Below are positions 41,231-49,423 of a stretch of 54,708 nucleotides of DNA, piece after piece (position 1 is the stretch's first letter; every line of letters begins with the position of its first letter). The notes under the pieces were generated by a model, which worked only from the letters and a program-made list of their open reading frames with translations, ran no database searches and was not told where the DNA came from. Position numbers and translations under genes: made by a program. Source of the DNA: Eubacteriales bacterium (GTDB lineage: Bacteria > Bacillota > Clostridia > Christensenellales > CAG-138). Location: NCBI GenBank assembly GCA_021372675.1, contig JAJFTZ010000121.1, positions 1 to 54,708 on the forward strand. The letters run 5' to 3'.

Positions 41231-41626
41231 TCACTCGGCGACGGCGACGGACGCCGCGCCGCTTTTGGAGACCTGCGCCCACGCGCCGCGAAGCTCCTCG
41301 AGAAGCTCCATCGTGCCGAGGACGGGGGCCTTTTCCTTTTTCAGGTTGCCCTCCACGATCTGTTCGAGCATGAATTCGTAAAGGCGCATGAGGTCGTGCG
41401 CCAACTCGTAGCGAAAATCGAGGCTCGTGATGAGCTCCATGATGATGCGCTGCGCTTTTTGAAAGCTGACGTTCGATTTCTCGTAGTTTTTATCGTCCAA
41501 CGCGAGGCAGCCGAGCTTAAGCTGCTTGATGCAGCCGTCGTAGAGCATGACGATCAGCTCCACGGGGTTGGCCGTAAGGATGCCCTGCTGCCGGTAGGCG
41601 TCCTGGGGATTCGGTTTCGCGTACAT
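41231..41626 (-). CDS. fliS: Flagellin export chaperone FliS (copy 1)
   Basis: 131 aa helical chaperone that keeps flagellin unpolymerised before export. Diagnostic stretch: NPVELIVMLYDGCIKQLKLG; then KAQRIIMELITSLDFRYELAHDLMRLYEFM. It follows fliD directly. More than half of its residues match the second FliS at 44423-44827, pointing to a local duplication. Confidence 0.93.
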   Translation of the reverse strand: MYAKPNPQDAYRQQGILTANPVELIVMLYDGCIKQLKLGCLALDDKNYEKSNVSFQKAQRIIMELITSLDFRYELAHDLMRLYEFMLEQIVEGNLKKEKAPVLGTMELLEELRGAWAQVSKSGAASVAVAE

Positions 41627-41648
41627 TTCCCTGCCTCCGCTTTCAGTT

Positions 41649-43217
41649 TTAGCTGCCCAGAAGGGCGCTGATCCAGCTCGTTTGGCTGTTGAGCTTCGCG
41701 AGCGCGGTCTCCATGACGGTGAAGCGCTTGTAATAGTTCTCCTCGTTTTCGGAGAGCCAGTCCTCCAGATCGCTCATCTTCGTCTCCGCGGCGGAAAGGT
41801 CGCGCTGGTTGTTATCGAGCGTGTACGCCGTGACGTAGGAGGTATAGGAGGCCATGGTGTTGTTCAGCCGGGTTATAAGGCCGCCGGACTGCGCGCCGCT
41901 TTCGGAACCGTCTTCCGATGCGCTCGAGGCTGTGAAGAGGTTTGTAACCTGCGCGGGATTTTTTTCGAGGGCGGCGCGCAGCTTTTCCTTATCGACCACG
42001 ATCTTGGCGCCGTCGGTATAAGTGCCCGTGGTGAGGCCGATCTCGGCGGCGCTTTTGCCGGCGCTCTCCACCACGGTGTAAAAGGAGCTTCGCAGGGAGG
42101 AGATGAGGCTCGAGAGCTTGCTATCGCCCTTCAGCAGGCCGCTTTTTGCCTTTTCCTCCCACTGCTCGGCCTGTTTTTCGGTGAGCTGGCCGCGCTCGGT
42201 ATCCGTGAGAGGCTCGTAAGTGCTGTAGACCGTTTCGTTGAGCTTGCCCTGCAGGCTCGTGATAAGCTCGTTATACGCATCGATGAAGCTCGCGATCTTA
42301 TCGACCACCGCGTCCACGTCGCGTTCCACTTCGAATTTGATCTCGGTGTTTTTGCTTTCCGCCTTGAGCAAGTAGGTGATGCCGTCGATGGTGAAGTTGT
42401 TGGAGTTCCTCTCCACCTCCACGCCCTCGATGGTGAGCTTGGCGTTTTGGCCGCTCTTCTCGCCGCCCGTAATGCCTACGGCGCTGTTTTCACCGAAGAA
42501 ATTGCCCGTGAGATTTTCGATGTTGACGGCGCTGCCGGCACCCGTGGTGTTGCCGGTAACGGTGAAGCCCTGCTTGAGGGTGCTGTAGCTCATGGTGACG
42601 CCCGCCTTGGCGCTGGCGTTGACCGTGCTGATCACATTGGAAATGGTGGTATCGGCGTCGAAAACGAATTCCGCACCGTTGATGGAGAAGCTGAAGGACC
42701 GCTTGACCGTCGCGGGCGTGACCACGTTGCCTTCCTCATCGAGCTCGGCGGGGGCGGTCTCCGTCTCCTCGAACTCCATGCCCGCGAGATCGCTTATTTT
42801 CGTGTTGACGTTGACGTCGGCGCCGAGCTTCTTATCGGTGCTCGAAAAGCTGGCCGCGGAGGCGAGCTGATCGATGCTGTTGATGGTGTACGCGCCCGCC
42901 GTCACGCCGCTGGCCGCGGTGATTTTCACGGCGGAGGTATCGGTAGTGAGCGTGGCTTTGGAAATATTATAGGCCTTTGAGGTGAGCATGTTATCACTCG
43001 ACGACAGGCGCATATACTTTTCGCGGAAGTTCTTGAGCTGGAGGTTTACGGCGCGGTACGCCTCCCCCTGCCATTCGAGCTTGGTGACGGCCTTAAACTG
43101 CTTGTCGACCTTGAGCTGGTCGATCTCGAGCAGGCTCTTGACGATGCTTTCGGTGTCGAGGCCCGAGGTAAGGCCCGTAAGCCTGAGCGTCGACGAATTC
43201 AAACTGTTGACTGCCAT
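41649..43217 (-). CDS. fliD: Flagellar filament cap protein FliD (HAP2)
   Basis: 522 aa from the ATG behind AGAAAGGAAACCGCC. The N-terminus has LTGLTSGLDTESIVKSLLEIDQLKVD, the family signature, and the C-terminus has FIDAYNELITSLQGKLNE and a coiled-coil end. The centre contains SAVKITAASGVTAGAYTI-type repeats of the exposed leg domains. It caps the growing filament and folds exported flagellin. It is the first gene after the sigma-28 promoter. Confidence 0.94.
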   Translation of the reverse strand: MAVNSLNSSTLRLTGLTSGLDTESIVKSLLEIDQLKVDKQFKAVTKLEWQGEAYRAVNLQLKNFREKYMRLSSSDNMLTSKAYNISKATLTTDTSAVKITAASGVTAGAYTINSIDQLASAASFSSTDKKLGADVNVNTKISDLAGMEFEETETAPAELDEEGNVVTPATVKRSFSFSINGAEFVFDADTTISNVISTVNASAKAGVTMSYSTLKQGFTVTGNTTGAGSAVNIENLTGNFFGENSAVGITGGEKSGQNAKLTIEGVEVERNSNNFTIDGITYLLKAESKNTEIKFEVERDVDAVVDKIASFIDAYNELITSLQGKLNETVYSTYEPLTDTERGQLTEKQAEQWEEKAKSGLLKGDSKLSSLISSLRSSFYTVVESAGKSAAEIGLTTGTYTDGAKIVVDKEKLRAALEKNPAQVTNLFTASSASEDGSESGAQSGGLITRLNNTMASYTSYVTAYTLDNNQRDLSAAETKMSDLEDWLSENEENYYKRFTVMETALAKLNSQTSWISALLGS

Positions 43218-43324
43218 GGCGGTTTCCTTTCTGCCGGAGCGGCACGACCTCTGTCCCACATGCGGATCGCGTGCTTTGAATGGTTGTGGGAAAAAGGGCG
43301 TAACCCCGCTTCCCGTCGTTATCT

Positions 43325-43351
43325 ATATCGGCATTTTTCCGATAAACTGAA
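43325..43351 (-). promoter_or_regulatory. Sigma-28 promoter of fliD
   Basis: On the minus strand a perfect GCCGATAT -10 element (43332-43325) lies 15 bases after TTCA (consensus TAAA). The predicted start is near 43318, giving a leader of about 100 bases to fliD. Confidence 0.75.
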
Positions 43352-43406
43352 TGGCAAAATTGGGAAAAAACGCAAATTCACGGGATTTTGCGGCAACGCG
43401 GCGGCA

Positions 43407-43436
43407 CGAAAAAGGCGGGATGACGACCATCCCGCC
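43407..43436 (-). terminator. Intrinsic terminator after the second cheW
   Basis: GGCGGGATG/CATCCCGCC perfect 9-bp stem, loop of 5, followed by TTTTTCG on the minus strand. It insulates the fliD promoter from the upstream unit. Confidence 0.9.
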
Positions 43437-43469
43437 CTATAGGCTTTTATATGTCCGCTTCCGCCAAAG

Positions 43470-43964
43470 CTACACGGCCGAACGCAAAACGGCTTCCTCG
43501 TCCGCGCGGAACAGCTTTTCGCAATCGAGCAGCAGCTTCACGTTGCCGTCCGCCTTGCCGATGCCGCGGATGTAGCTGTTGTGCACCGTGGCGCTATACT
43601 CGGGCGGGGGCACGACGTCCGCATCCGCGATGGCGAGAACCTCCGCGACCTGATCGACGATGAGCCCGGCGACCAGATCGTTCGCCTCCACCACAATCAC
43701 GCAGGTACGGTCGTTATATTCCATGGGAGGCTTTTTGAATTTAAGACGCACGTCCACCACGGGAACGATCCTGCCGCGCAGGTTGATGACGCCCTTGATG
43801 TGCTCGGGCGCCTCGGGGAGCTGTGTGATGGGTTGGATGCCGATGATCTCCGTAACGTAACGAATCTCGATGCCGAACACCTCCTCGCCCACGGCGAAGG
43901 TCAAATACCTGCCGTGCTGGGTATCCTCCTGCTCCTCGAGCAGTTCCAGTTCTTCAAGTGCCAT
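43470..43964 (-). CDS. cheW: Chemotaxis coupling protein CheW (copy 2)
   Basis: 164 aa CheW: RYLTFAVGEEVFGIEI, HIKGVINLRGRIVPVVDVR, and AGLIVDQVAEVLAIAD. It shares the unusual EDTQxGRYLTF opening and the VVPPPEYSA stretch with copy 1 (EDTQQGRYLTF, IVPPPEYGA), so the two are recent paralogs. It ends a unit with fliS copy 2. GGAAAGGAAGCGGCC precedes the ATG. Confidence 0.93.
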   Translation of the reverse strand: MALEELELLEEQEDTQHGRYLTFAVGEEVFGIEIRYVTEIIGIQPITQLPEAPEHIKGVINLRGRIVPVVDVRLKFKKPPMEYNDRTCVIVVEANDLVAGLIVDQVAEVLAIADADVVPPPEYSATVHNSYIRGIGKADGNVKLLLDCEKLFRADEEAVLRSAV

Positions 43965-43994
43965 GGCCGCTTCCTTTCCGCCCGGTGGGGCGCG

Positions 43995-44426
43995 CTATCT
44001 TTTTTTATCGATATAGATACCGTCGGACTGCCGGTACATCTTCGTATAGCCCGTGACCTGTTTGCCGCTTTTTTTGAGCGACTTGAGCTTTCCGCGGTAC
44101 TCCTCCATCAGCGCCTTCGCCTTTTCCCGCGCGGCGCCGTCCGCGGCGCGCACGTTTCTTAAGAGCTGCCGCGTTTCCTCTTCGAGACCCTCGAGCGCCG
44201 CGCGCGCGCTCTCGGAAGCTCCGGCCTTCGCGGCGGCGTAAGCCGCCTCGAGCGCGTCCATCCTCTCGATGAGCTTCTCGCGCGCCTCGAGCGTGCTGAG
44301 ATACGCCGCGGCGTCGCCCTCGTCGAGCGCTTTCGCGCCGTTTTGCGCCGCCTCGTACAGCCCTTCGGCCGCCTGCTTGCGCTGCGCGCGGTTTTTGTAG
44401 AGCGCGCCTTCCTCCGCGGCGGTCAT
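43995..44426 (-). CDS. FliT/FlgN-like flagellar chaperone
   Basis: 143 aa, helical throughout (AREKLIERMDALEAAYAAAKAG; EEYRGKLKSLKKSGKQVTGYTK), ending MYRQSDGIYIDKKR, an ending typical of FlgN/FliT-type export chaperones. Its ATG overlaps the fliS copy 2 stop. The place after fliS is where fliT lies in other bacteria, which suggests a FliD chaperone, but the sequence alone does not decide between FliT and FlgN. Confidence 0.68.
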   Translation of the reverse strand: MTAAEEGALYKNRAQRKQAAEGLYEAAQNGAKALDEGDAAAYLSTLEAREKLIERMDALEAAYAAAKAGASESARAALEGLEEETRQLLRNVRAADGAAREKAKALMEEYRGKLKSLKKSGKQVTGYTKMYRQSDGIYIDKKR

Positions 44427-44827
44427 GAGAGCGCCTCCGCGGCGGCTATCGCGCCCGCGCCGTTTTTGGCCACCTGCGTCCAAGCGGCTTTGAGCTCGCT
44501 CAAAAGCGACAATACGCCCTCCAGGCGCGCCGCGTCCTTCGTTTGGTTGACGAGAACGATCTCGGCCGCCATATACTCGTAAAGCTCCATGAGATTTTTT
44601 GAGATATCATAGCGCATATCGAGGCTCGCCGCAAGCTCGGCAATGATGCGCTGCGCTTTTTGGAAGCACGCGTTCGCCCGTTCGAAATCCTTTTTCTCCG
44701 CCGCGAGCGCACCGAGCTTGAGCTGGCGGATGCAGCCGTCGTACAGCATGACGATGAGCTCCGCGGGCGTGGCCGTGAGCACGCCCTGACGCTTATAGGC
44801 GTCCGCCGGGTTTTGATTGGGATACAT
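44423..44827 (-). CDS. fliS: Flagellin export chaperone FliS (copy 2)
   Basis: 134 aa FliS: TPAELIVMLYDGCIRQLKLG, FQKAQRIIAELAASLDMRYDISKNLMELYEYM. It keeps the family core but differs from copy 1 mainly after residue 90. It could serve a second flagellin or share work with copy 1. GGAGGACTCC lies just before the ATG. Confidence 0.92.
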   Translation of the reverse strand: MYPNQNPADAYKRQGVLTATPAELIVMLYDGCIRQLKLGALAAEKKDFERANACFQKAQRIIAELAASLDMRYDISKNLMELYEYMAAEIVLVNQTKDAARLEGVLSLLSELKAAWTQVAKNGAGAIAAAEALS

Positions 44828-44864
44828 AGGGAGTCCTCCTCGGTGGATAATTATTCGCGCCGCC

Positions 44865-45902
44865 CTACGCGTGGGCGTAATAAACGACCTGATCGAGGCT
44901 TTCGCCGTACACGCTTTTTATGGAGCCGTAGCTGAAAAGCCGCCTGCCCGCCTGCGCCACCGCGACCCCGCGCGCCTCGTCGTACGCGCCGTCCTCCGAC
45001 GGAACGACCACCTGCACGTGCCCGTGCCCCGAAGGGTTCTTCCACGCGGTCACGACGGGATGCCCGTCGTTGGCGAGCGATTGCGCCGAAGCGGCCGATA
45101 CCTGCTTCCAGCCGTAGTCGCCGCCCTTTTTCGAAAGCCAGTCGTAAATGCCGTTGGCGTTGAGCTCCTTCGCGCCGGAAACATCCGGCCAATCGCGCGC
45201 CTCAAGCGTGGCGGCGTCCACATAATGCGGAATTTCGGCGCCCATGGCGCGCGTTACGTCCCAAAGGTAGATGTTGCAGTAGGTGTCGCCCGTGCCGCCC
45301 TTGTTGACGGCATAGCGCGGGTTTGACTCCACCTTGAACTGCGCGACGACCTTTTCGTAAAGCGAGGCGCTCCTGTTTTTATCGTCGCTCGTGACGAGCG
45401 GCGTCACCGCCTTGGAGGCGTTGTAAGGGTAGTTTGCGTCCGAGGTGTTGGAGGAAAAAAGCGCGTCGTTGGCCTGCGTTAAAACGCTCCGCGAAAAGCC
45501 GCCCGATAAAAGCGCGGCCCGGAGGCTTTCGGCCGCGCCCTCCGGCGCGTTTTTCAGCGCCGAGGAAAGGCTTGAAACCGCCGCCACAAGCCCCGCGCCC
45601 GAAACGCCGGAGCCCAAAAGCATGCAGAAGCTCTCGAGCGCCCCGCCGAGCCCGTCCCCGCCCGACTTGTCGCCGAGCGCCGAGTATAGCGCCGTCATGC
45701 CGAGCAAGGGGGCCGAGGAGGAGCTTGAGAAAAGGCCGTCCTCCGTATCGGAGGCGCCGAAAAGGGAGCCGCCGTTAAGCTGCGCGCCCAAGAGGTCGTA
45801 AAATGCCGTGGCCCCGCTAGACGCGGCGGATGAGGAAGCCGTGCCCCGGGTGCCCGACGCGGATAAAAGCGCGGATAATTCGTTGAGGGAGATACCGTCC
45901 AT
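44865..45902 (-). CDS. Putative Cys/His peptidoglycan hydrolase in flagellar unit
   Basis: 345 aa. Residues 1-180 are Ser/Ala/Gly-rich and low in complexity, without a signal peptide, as in proteins exported by the flagellar system. From about 195 a compact domain follows with TYCNIYLWDVTRAMG (Cys near 208), NANGIYDWL, HPVVTAWKNPSGHGHVQVVVPS (His pair), as in NlpC/P60- or CHAP-like Cys/His amidases. A wall-remodelling role for the flagellum is inferred from these residues and from its place between fliS and the FlhB paralog. Confidence 0.6.
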   Translation of the reverse strand: MDGISLNELSALLSASGTRGTASSSAASSGATAFYDLLGAQLNGGSLFGASDTEDGLFSSSSSAPLLGMTALYSALGDKSGGDGLGGALESFCMLLGSGVSGAGLVAAVSSLSSALKNAPEGAAESLRAALLSGGFSRSVLTQANDALFSSNTSDANYPYNASKAVTPLVTSDDKNRSASLYEKVVAQFKVESNPRYAVNKGGTGDTYCNIYLWDVTRAMGAEIPHYVDAATLEARDWPDVSGAKELNANGIYDWLSKKGGDYGWKQVSAASAQSLANDGHPVVTAWKNPSGHGHVQVVVPSEDGAYDEARGVAVAQAGRRLFSYGSIKSVYGESLDQVVYYAHA

Positions 45903-45936
45903 AGAACCTCGTTTGCGGGTTTTCTTCTATAAATCA

Positions 45937-46227
45937 TTACCGCGGACGCATGGCGCCGCGATCCATTTTATACAAAAACGCGAGAACCTCGGCCACCGCC
46001 TGATAAAGCTCCACGGGGATTTCCTGTCCGATGTCGAGCTTAGAAAGGCTTCTCACGAGCGCTTCATCCTCCTTCATGGGGACGTTGTGCTCCTTGGCGG
46101 CATCGAGCATTTTTTTGGCGAGGTGCCCCTTTCCGAGGCCCACCACGCGCGGCGCGGCGTTTGAACCCGCGTCGTACTTGAGCGCGGCCGCGCTCAGCTC
46201 GCGCTGTTTTTTTTCACGCTCGCTCAT
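45937..46227 (-). CDS. FlhB C-terminal domain paralog (YlqH/FhlB-like)
   Basis: 96 aa corresponding to the cytoplasmic export-switch domain of FlhB alone: AALKYDAGSNAAPRVVGLGKGHLAKKML, and ELYQAVAEVLAFLYKMD, which closely matches DMYQAVAEVLAYVYRLK in FlhB of this window. The NPTH cleavage site is missing; the protein starts just about where the cleaved fragment would begin. In B. subtilis the same pair (ylqG-ylqH) occurs. Its ATG overlaps the FliK-like stop. Confidence 0.87.
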   Translation of the reverse strand: MSEREKKQRELSAAALKYDAGSNAAPRVVGLGKGHLAKKMLDAAKEHNVPMKEDEALVRSLSKLDIGQEIPVELYQAVAEVLAFLYKMDRGAMRPR

Positions 46228-48059
46228 ATCTTCACGTCGATGGAAGCGCCGTTTTTCCGCGCGTCGCCGCTCAGAACGGCCTCGGCGTTTTCCACGGTGG
46301 TACGCTCCCCCAGGGGGTTCACGCGCATTTCGCCCAGGCGGTAGGGCGTGCTTGCCGAAAGCGACTTGCGAAACTCGCGCATGTTTTCCTTGAGCGCGTC
46401 AACGCCGCCCTGAAGCTCCACGGAAAACGTCACGGTGAGGGAGCCGTTTTCCGTGCGCAAAAGCGTTTCCACCCTGCCGAAGCTTTCCGTGGGGATGCTG
46501 ATGAGCACGGAGGCGTTGTCGGCATCGATCTCCCTTTTGCCCCTCGCGCGGCGGTATACGTAAAGCTCCGCGGTACCGTATTCCCCGTTGTGCACGGGGA
46601 GCTCGAAGCAAACGAAGCGCGTCACGTCCTGCGCGAGCTTTGCCTGCGCCTGCGCCTGCTCGAGCCGGGGCTGCACGGCGCGCATATTTTCTCCATCGTA
46701 CTTTTCGGCCATAAACTTGAGCGCCTCGAGCTTGGCGTTCGACTCGGAAACAAATTTTTTAAGATCATCCGCGTCCTCGCCGCCCGTCAATTCCAGAAAA
46801 ATATCAAAAATGCGCGAAGGGAGCTCCTTTAGTTCGGCCCGCGCCGCGCCGCTTTCGCTTTGCGCGGCCCGCGGGATCGCGTCCGGCGCGGCCCCGCCCT
46901 GCGGCATGGCCTGCCCGGGGGCATTTGCGGCCTCGCTTCGGGCCTGCGGTACGGCGCGTTCGGGGACGTTTACGGCTCCATTTTGCGTGGCCGGATCCGG
47001 CAGTTCCGCCCGTACGGGCGGCGCATTTTCCCCGTGCGCCGCCGGTGCGGCAGGGACGCCGGGGCCACCCCCGGCCGGCATAACGCCGTTATGTCCGGGG
47101 GCTGGTAGATCCTCTACCATATGCGTAGTGCCGCCGTCCCCCCGCGCATCCGGTTGCGCAGCTTGCACGCCGCCCGTGGCCTGCGCGGCCCGCGGGGCGA
47201 CGTCACCCGCCCGCGCCGCGCCTTGCGCGGCTTGGTCGCCCGTTGTCTGCGCCGCATCCTGCATCGCGTGCCCGCCCACTGTCTGCGCCATCCCCCCCTG
47301 CGCCTGTGCGGGGGGCTGTGTGGTACCGGGGGCCGTATCGCGCACCGTGTCGGGGGCGGGCGCTCCGGTCCCGCCCTGCAAGGCAGGGGCATCCCCCTCC
47401 GCTTGCGGTGCGGCGGCGCCGCCACCGTTTTGCGTTTGCGGCGTCTGCTGCGTTTGCTGCAATTGTGATGCCTCGGCCGTTTGCGCCTGATGCGCGGTTT
47501 CCGGCTCCGGCCCGTTTAAAATCCCGCCGAGCGCCTGCGCTGCCTCGTAGAGCGTTTCGCCCGGCCCCCTCCCTGAGGTGAGGGCCTGGTACGCCGCGAG
47601 GCGTTCGGGCGTCGCCTCCATGCGGTTTAACGCAAAAAAGAGCGCCGCCTTGGGCGCAAGCCCATTTTGGCGCATCAAAACAAGCGCGGACACAAGCATG
47701 CGCGCGTCTGGCTTTATGCCGGCCTGCTCGAACGCCTCCAAAATGGAAGCTTCCGCCGCGCTCGCGGCCGACAGCGCGGTATTTTTTTCCGCCTGCGGCT
47801 CGACGTAAACGATGCGCAGGAGGATGCCCTCCTTGCCGCTTTGCGCCACGAGGAACTCCACTTTATCGTTTTGCCTGAGCTCGGCGTTTTCCGCAAGGCG
47901 CGCGTTAAAAACCTTGCCGTCGGAGGTTTTGAGTACGACCGCGTCGCCCTCCGCCTTCTGCACGGTGGCCGTAAGCACGTCGCCCGCCTCGAGCCGCGGC
48001 GAAACGCCCGTCGCGGCTTGCGCGTTTGTTTTTTGGATGCCGATGCCCTCAATCCTCAT
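46224..48059 (-). CDS. fliK: FliK-like hook-length control protein (YlqG-like)
   Basis: 611 aa. Residues 1-95 form a small beta domain (GDVLTATVQKAEGDAVVLKTSDG). The centre (about 170-400) is a low-complexity Gln/Ala/Pro/Gly stretch expected of an unfolded ruler. The C-terminal 200 residues resemble the Flg_hook domain of FliK (ELPVHNGEYGTAELYVYRRARG; GRVETLLRTENGSLTVTFSVE). Coupled to the FlhB C-domain paralog, it may be a second ruler/switch pair or the YlqG-type protein of unknown role. Confidence 0.72.
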   Translation of the reverse strand: MRIEGIGIQKTNAQAATGVSPRLEAGDVLTATVQKAEGDAVVLKTSDGKVFNARLAENAELRQNDKVEFLVAQSGKEGILLRIVYVEPQAEKNTALSAASAAEASILEAFEQAGIKPDARMLVSALVLMRQNGLAPKAALFFALNRMEATPERLAAYQALTSGRGPGETLYEAAQALGGILNGPEPETAHQAQTAEASQLQQTQQTPQTQNGGGAAAPQAEGDAPALQGGTGAPAPDTVRDTAPGTTQPPAQAQGGMAQTVGGHAMQDAAQTTGDQAAQGAARAGDVAPRAAQATGGVQAAQPDARGDGGTTHMVEDLPAPGHNGVMPAGGGPGVPAAPAAHGENAPPVRAELPDPATQNGAVNVPERAVPQARSEAANAPGQAMPQGGAAPDAIPRAAQSESGAARAELKELPSRIFDIFLELTGGEDADDLKKFVSESNAKLEALKFMAEKYDGENMRAVQPRLEQAQAQAKLAQDVTRFVCFELPVHNGEYGTAELYVYRRARGKREIDADNASVLISIPTESFGRVETLLRTENGSLTVTFSVELQGGVDALKENMREFRKSLSASTPYRLGEMRVNPLGERTTVENAEAVLSGDARKNGASIDVKI

Positions 48060-48122
48060 CGCGCTTAAACAATCCTTTATTTTTTCGATCGGAAACCGCC
48101 GGAGGCCGTTTGCGCCTATCGC

Positions 48123-49187
48123 CTATATCGCGAGATCGATGTGGTGCAATGCGCCCGCCTGCCCGTTTTCCTTCAGGTATACGGAGCTTTTGCGCAGCTC
48201 GCCCTGTACCTCCCGCCCCTGCTTAAAGGAATACTGCGTATCGGCCGAGCCGAGGTACAGCGCGCCCACGCCCGCCTCGCCCAAGGATAGGAGCGTTGCG
48301 GTTCCGTCCTCGTTCATATTGAAAACTTTAAGGTTCTTGAAAACGGAATCCCCCTCGTCGATCCAGCCGTTCTTATCCTCGTCGTATACGGCGAGGTCCT
48401 TGAAACCGTCGCCCGAGCGCGTGCCGAAAAGCTCCGTGCCGTCGCTGATTTTGCCGTCGCCGTTTTTGTCGAGCGCGAGGAAGCCCGCGCCGCCCGTGAG
48501 GAAGGAGATGTTTTCGGCCGCGCCGTCGCCGTCGAGATCGAAGGAGAACTTGGCGTTTGTAAGGCCGATCGCATCGCCCCCGAGGTTGATGGCGAGCGGG
48601 TCCACGGTGTGCGCGGCGTCGCCCAAGCGCAGCTCCGTGCTGTGCGCTTCGTAGTACGAGCGTTCCATGGCGAGGCGCATGTCGAAGGAGATTTTCCTTC
48701 CGTCGGCGGTCTCAACGCTGCCCGTGGCCGCGAAATTCACGCTTTCAGCCTCAAAGTACGTTTCGGAGCTGCGGAAGATGATGCCGTAGCCCTGCGCCTG
48801 CATTAGGCTTGGCTGCGCGTAGCCGTCTTCGGCGTCGTCCATGCATTCCGAAGGGTCCTTGATGCGGATGCGCTTGCCGGTGAGCATGTACATGAGCTCC
48901 TCTATAAGCTTCAGCCGCGCGTCGGAGTAGGCGTCCTTCGCGTCCTTGTGCTCGCGCCTTGTATCCTTGGTGCGGGTGATGGAAAAACTCGGGCGCGAGA
49001 AGCGCCGCGCGCCGAGCTCCGCCTTATAGGCGCGCTCCCCTTCGGCCATATCGTGTGCGCCATCCGCGCCGCTTAAGCGCGCGGAACCCCGGTTTGTTCC
49101 CCAGATGGTGAGGCTCGTCAAGCTTTTTCGCTCCGAGACGAGCGCGTGGCTGCTCCTGAGCGCCACGCTCGAATTGGTGATTTTCAT
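48123..49187 (-). CDS. Flagellar-linked protein with EF-hand-like calcium motifs
   Basis: 354 aa from the ATG behind GGAGGCGGGGCAT; 26 upstream codons are rejected. The N-terminus (MKITNSSVALRSSHA) is typical of a clostridial family found near flagellar genes. Residues 245-330 hold three Dx[DN]xDG calcium loops: DLDGDGAAEN, DKNGDGKISDGTELFG, DEDKNGWIDEGD. No signal peptide or membrane segment is visible. Function unknown; surface exposure and calcium binding are suggested by the motifs. Confidence 0.75.
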   Translation of the reverse strand: MKITNSSVALRSSHALVSERKSLTSLTIWGTNRGSARLSGADGAHDMAEGERAYKAELGARRFSRPSFSITRTKDTRREHKDAKDAYSDARLKLIEELMYMLTGKRIRIKDPSECMDDAEDGYAQPSLMQAQGYGIIFRSSETYFEAESVNFAATGSVETADGRKISFDMRLAMERSYYEAHSTELRLGDAAHTVDPLAINLGGDAIGLTNAKFSFDLDGDGAAENISFLTGGAGFLALDKNGDGKISDGTELFGTRSGDGFKDLAVYDEDKNGWIDEGDSVFKNLKVFNMNEDGTATLLSLGEAGVGALYLGSADTQYSFKQGREVQGELRKSSVYLKENGQAGALHHIDLAI

Positions 49188-49275
49188 ATGCCCCGCCTCC
49201 ATGCAGTATTTTTTGCCCTCCCCGGGCGTATGAAAAGCCGTCCGTGGCTTTCCCCATATCCACAATATCGTTTTT

Positions 49276-49301
49276 TTATCGCAAACCCTTAATGTTTTTA
49301 G
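49276..49301 (-). promoter_or_regulatory. Possible sigma-28 promoter of the EF-hand/FliK-like unit
   Basis: TGCGATAA (consensus GCCGATAA) lies 13 bases after TAAA or 14 after CTAA on the minus strand. The spacing is shorter than the usual 15, so this is weak. Confidence 0.35.
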
Positions 49302-49323
49302 TGAAAAAGCACGATATTTGTGA

Positions 49324-49352
49324 GTGACAGAATCAGCCTTTTTCCGTATAAT
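49324..49352 (+). promoter_or_regulatory. Sigma-A promoter of the cheC-cheD-cheY-cheA unit
   Basis: GTGACA, exactly 17 bases, and a perfect TATAAT; predicted start near 49359. Confidence 0.8.
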
Positions 49353-49411
49353 GGAAGCTGTTTAGGAATCTCCTTTTTGGGATTTTGCGCAAGAACGCTC
49401 GAAAGGAAGGT

Positions 49412-49423
49412 ATGGAGCCATAA
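49412..49423 (+). CDS. Three-codon leader ORF overlapping the cheC start
   Basis: ATG-GAG-CCA-TAA, two bases after AAAGGAAGG. Its TAA overlaps the ATA that begins the cheC frame (ATAA), in the arrangement of stop/start coupling. Confidence 0.35.
   Translation: MEP

Noticed and set aside
46588-47490. A 300-codon Cys/Pro/Ala-rich plus-strand frame.
   Set aside because: It is antisense to the low-complexity centre of the FliK-like gene; its composition mirrors the Gln/Ala/Gly repeats.
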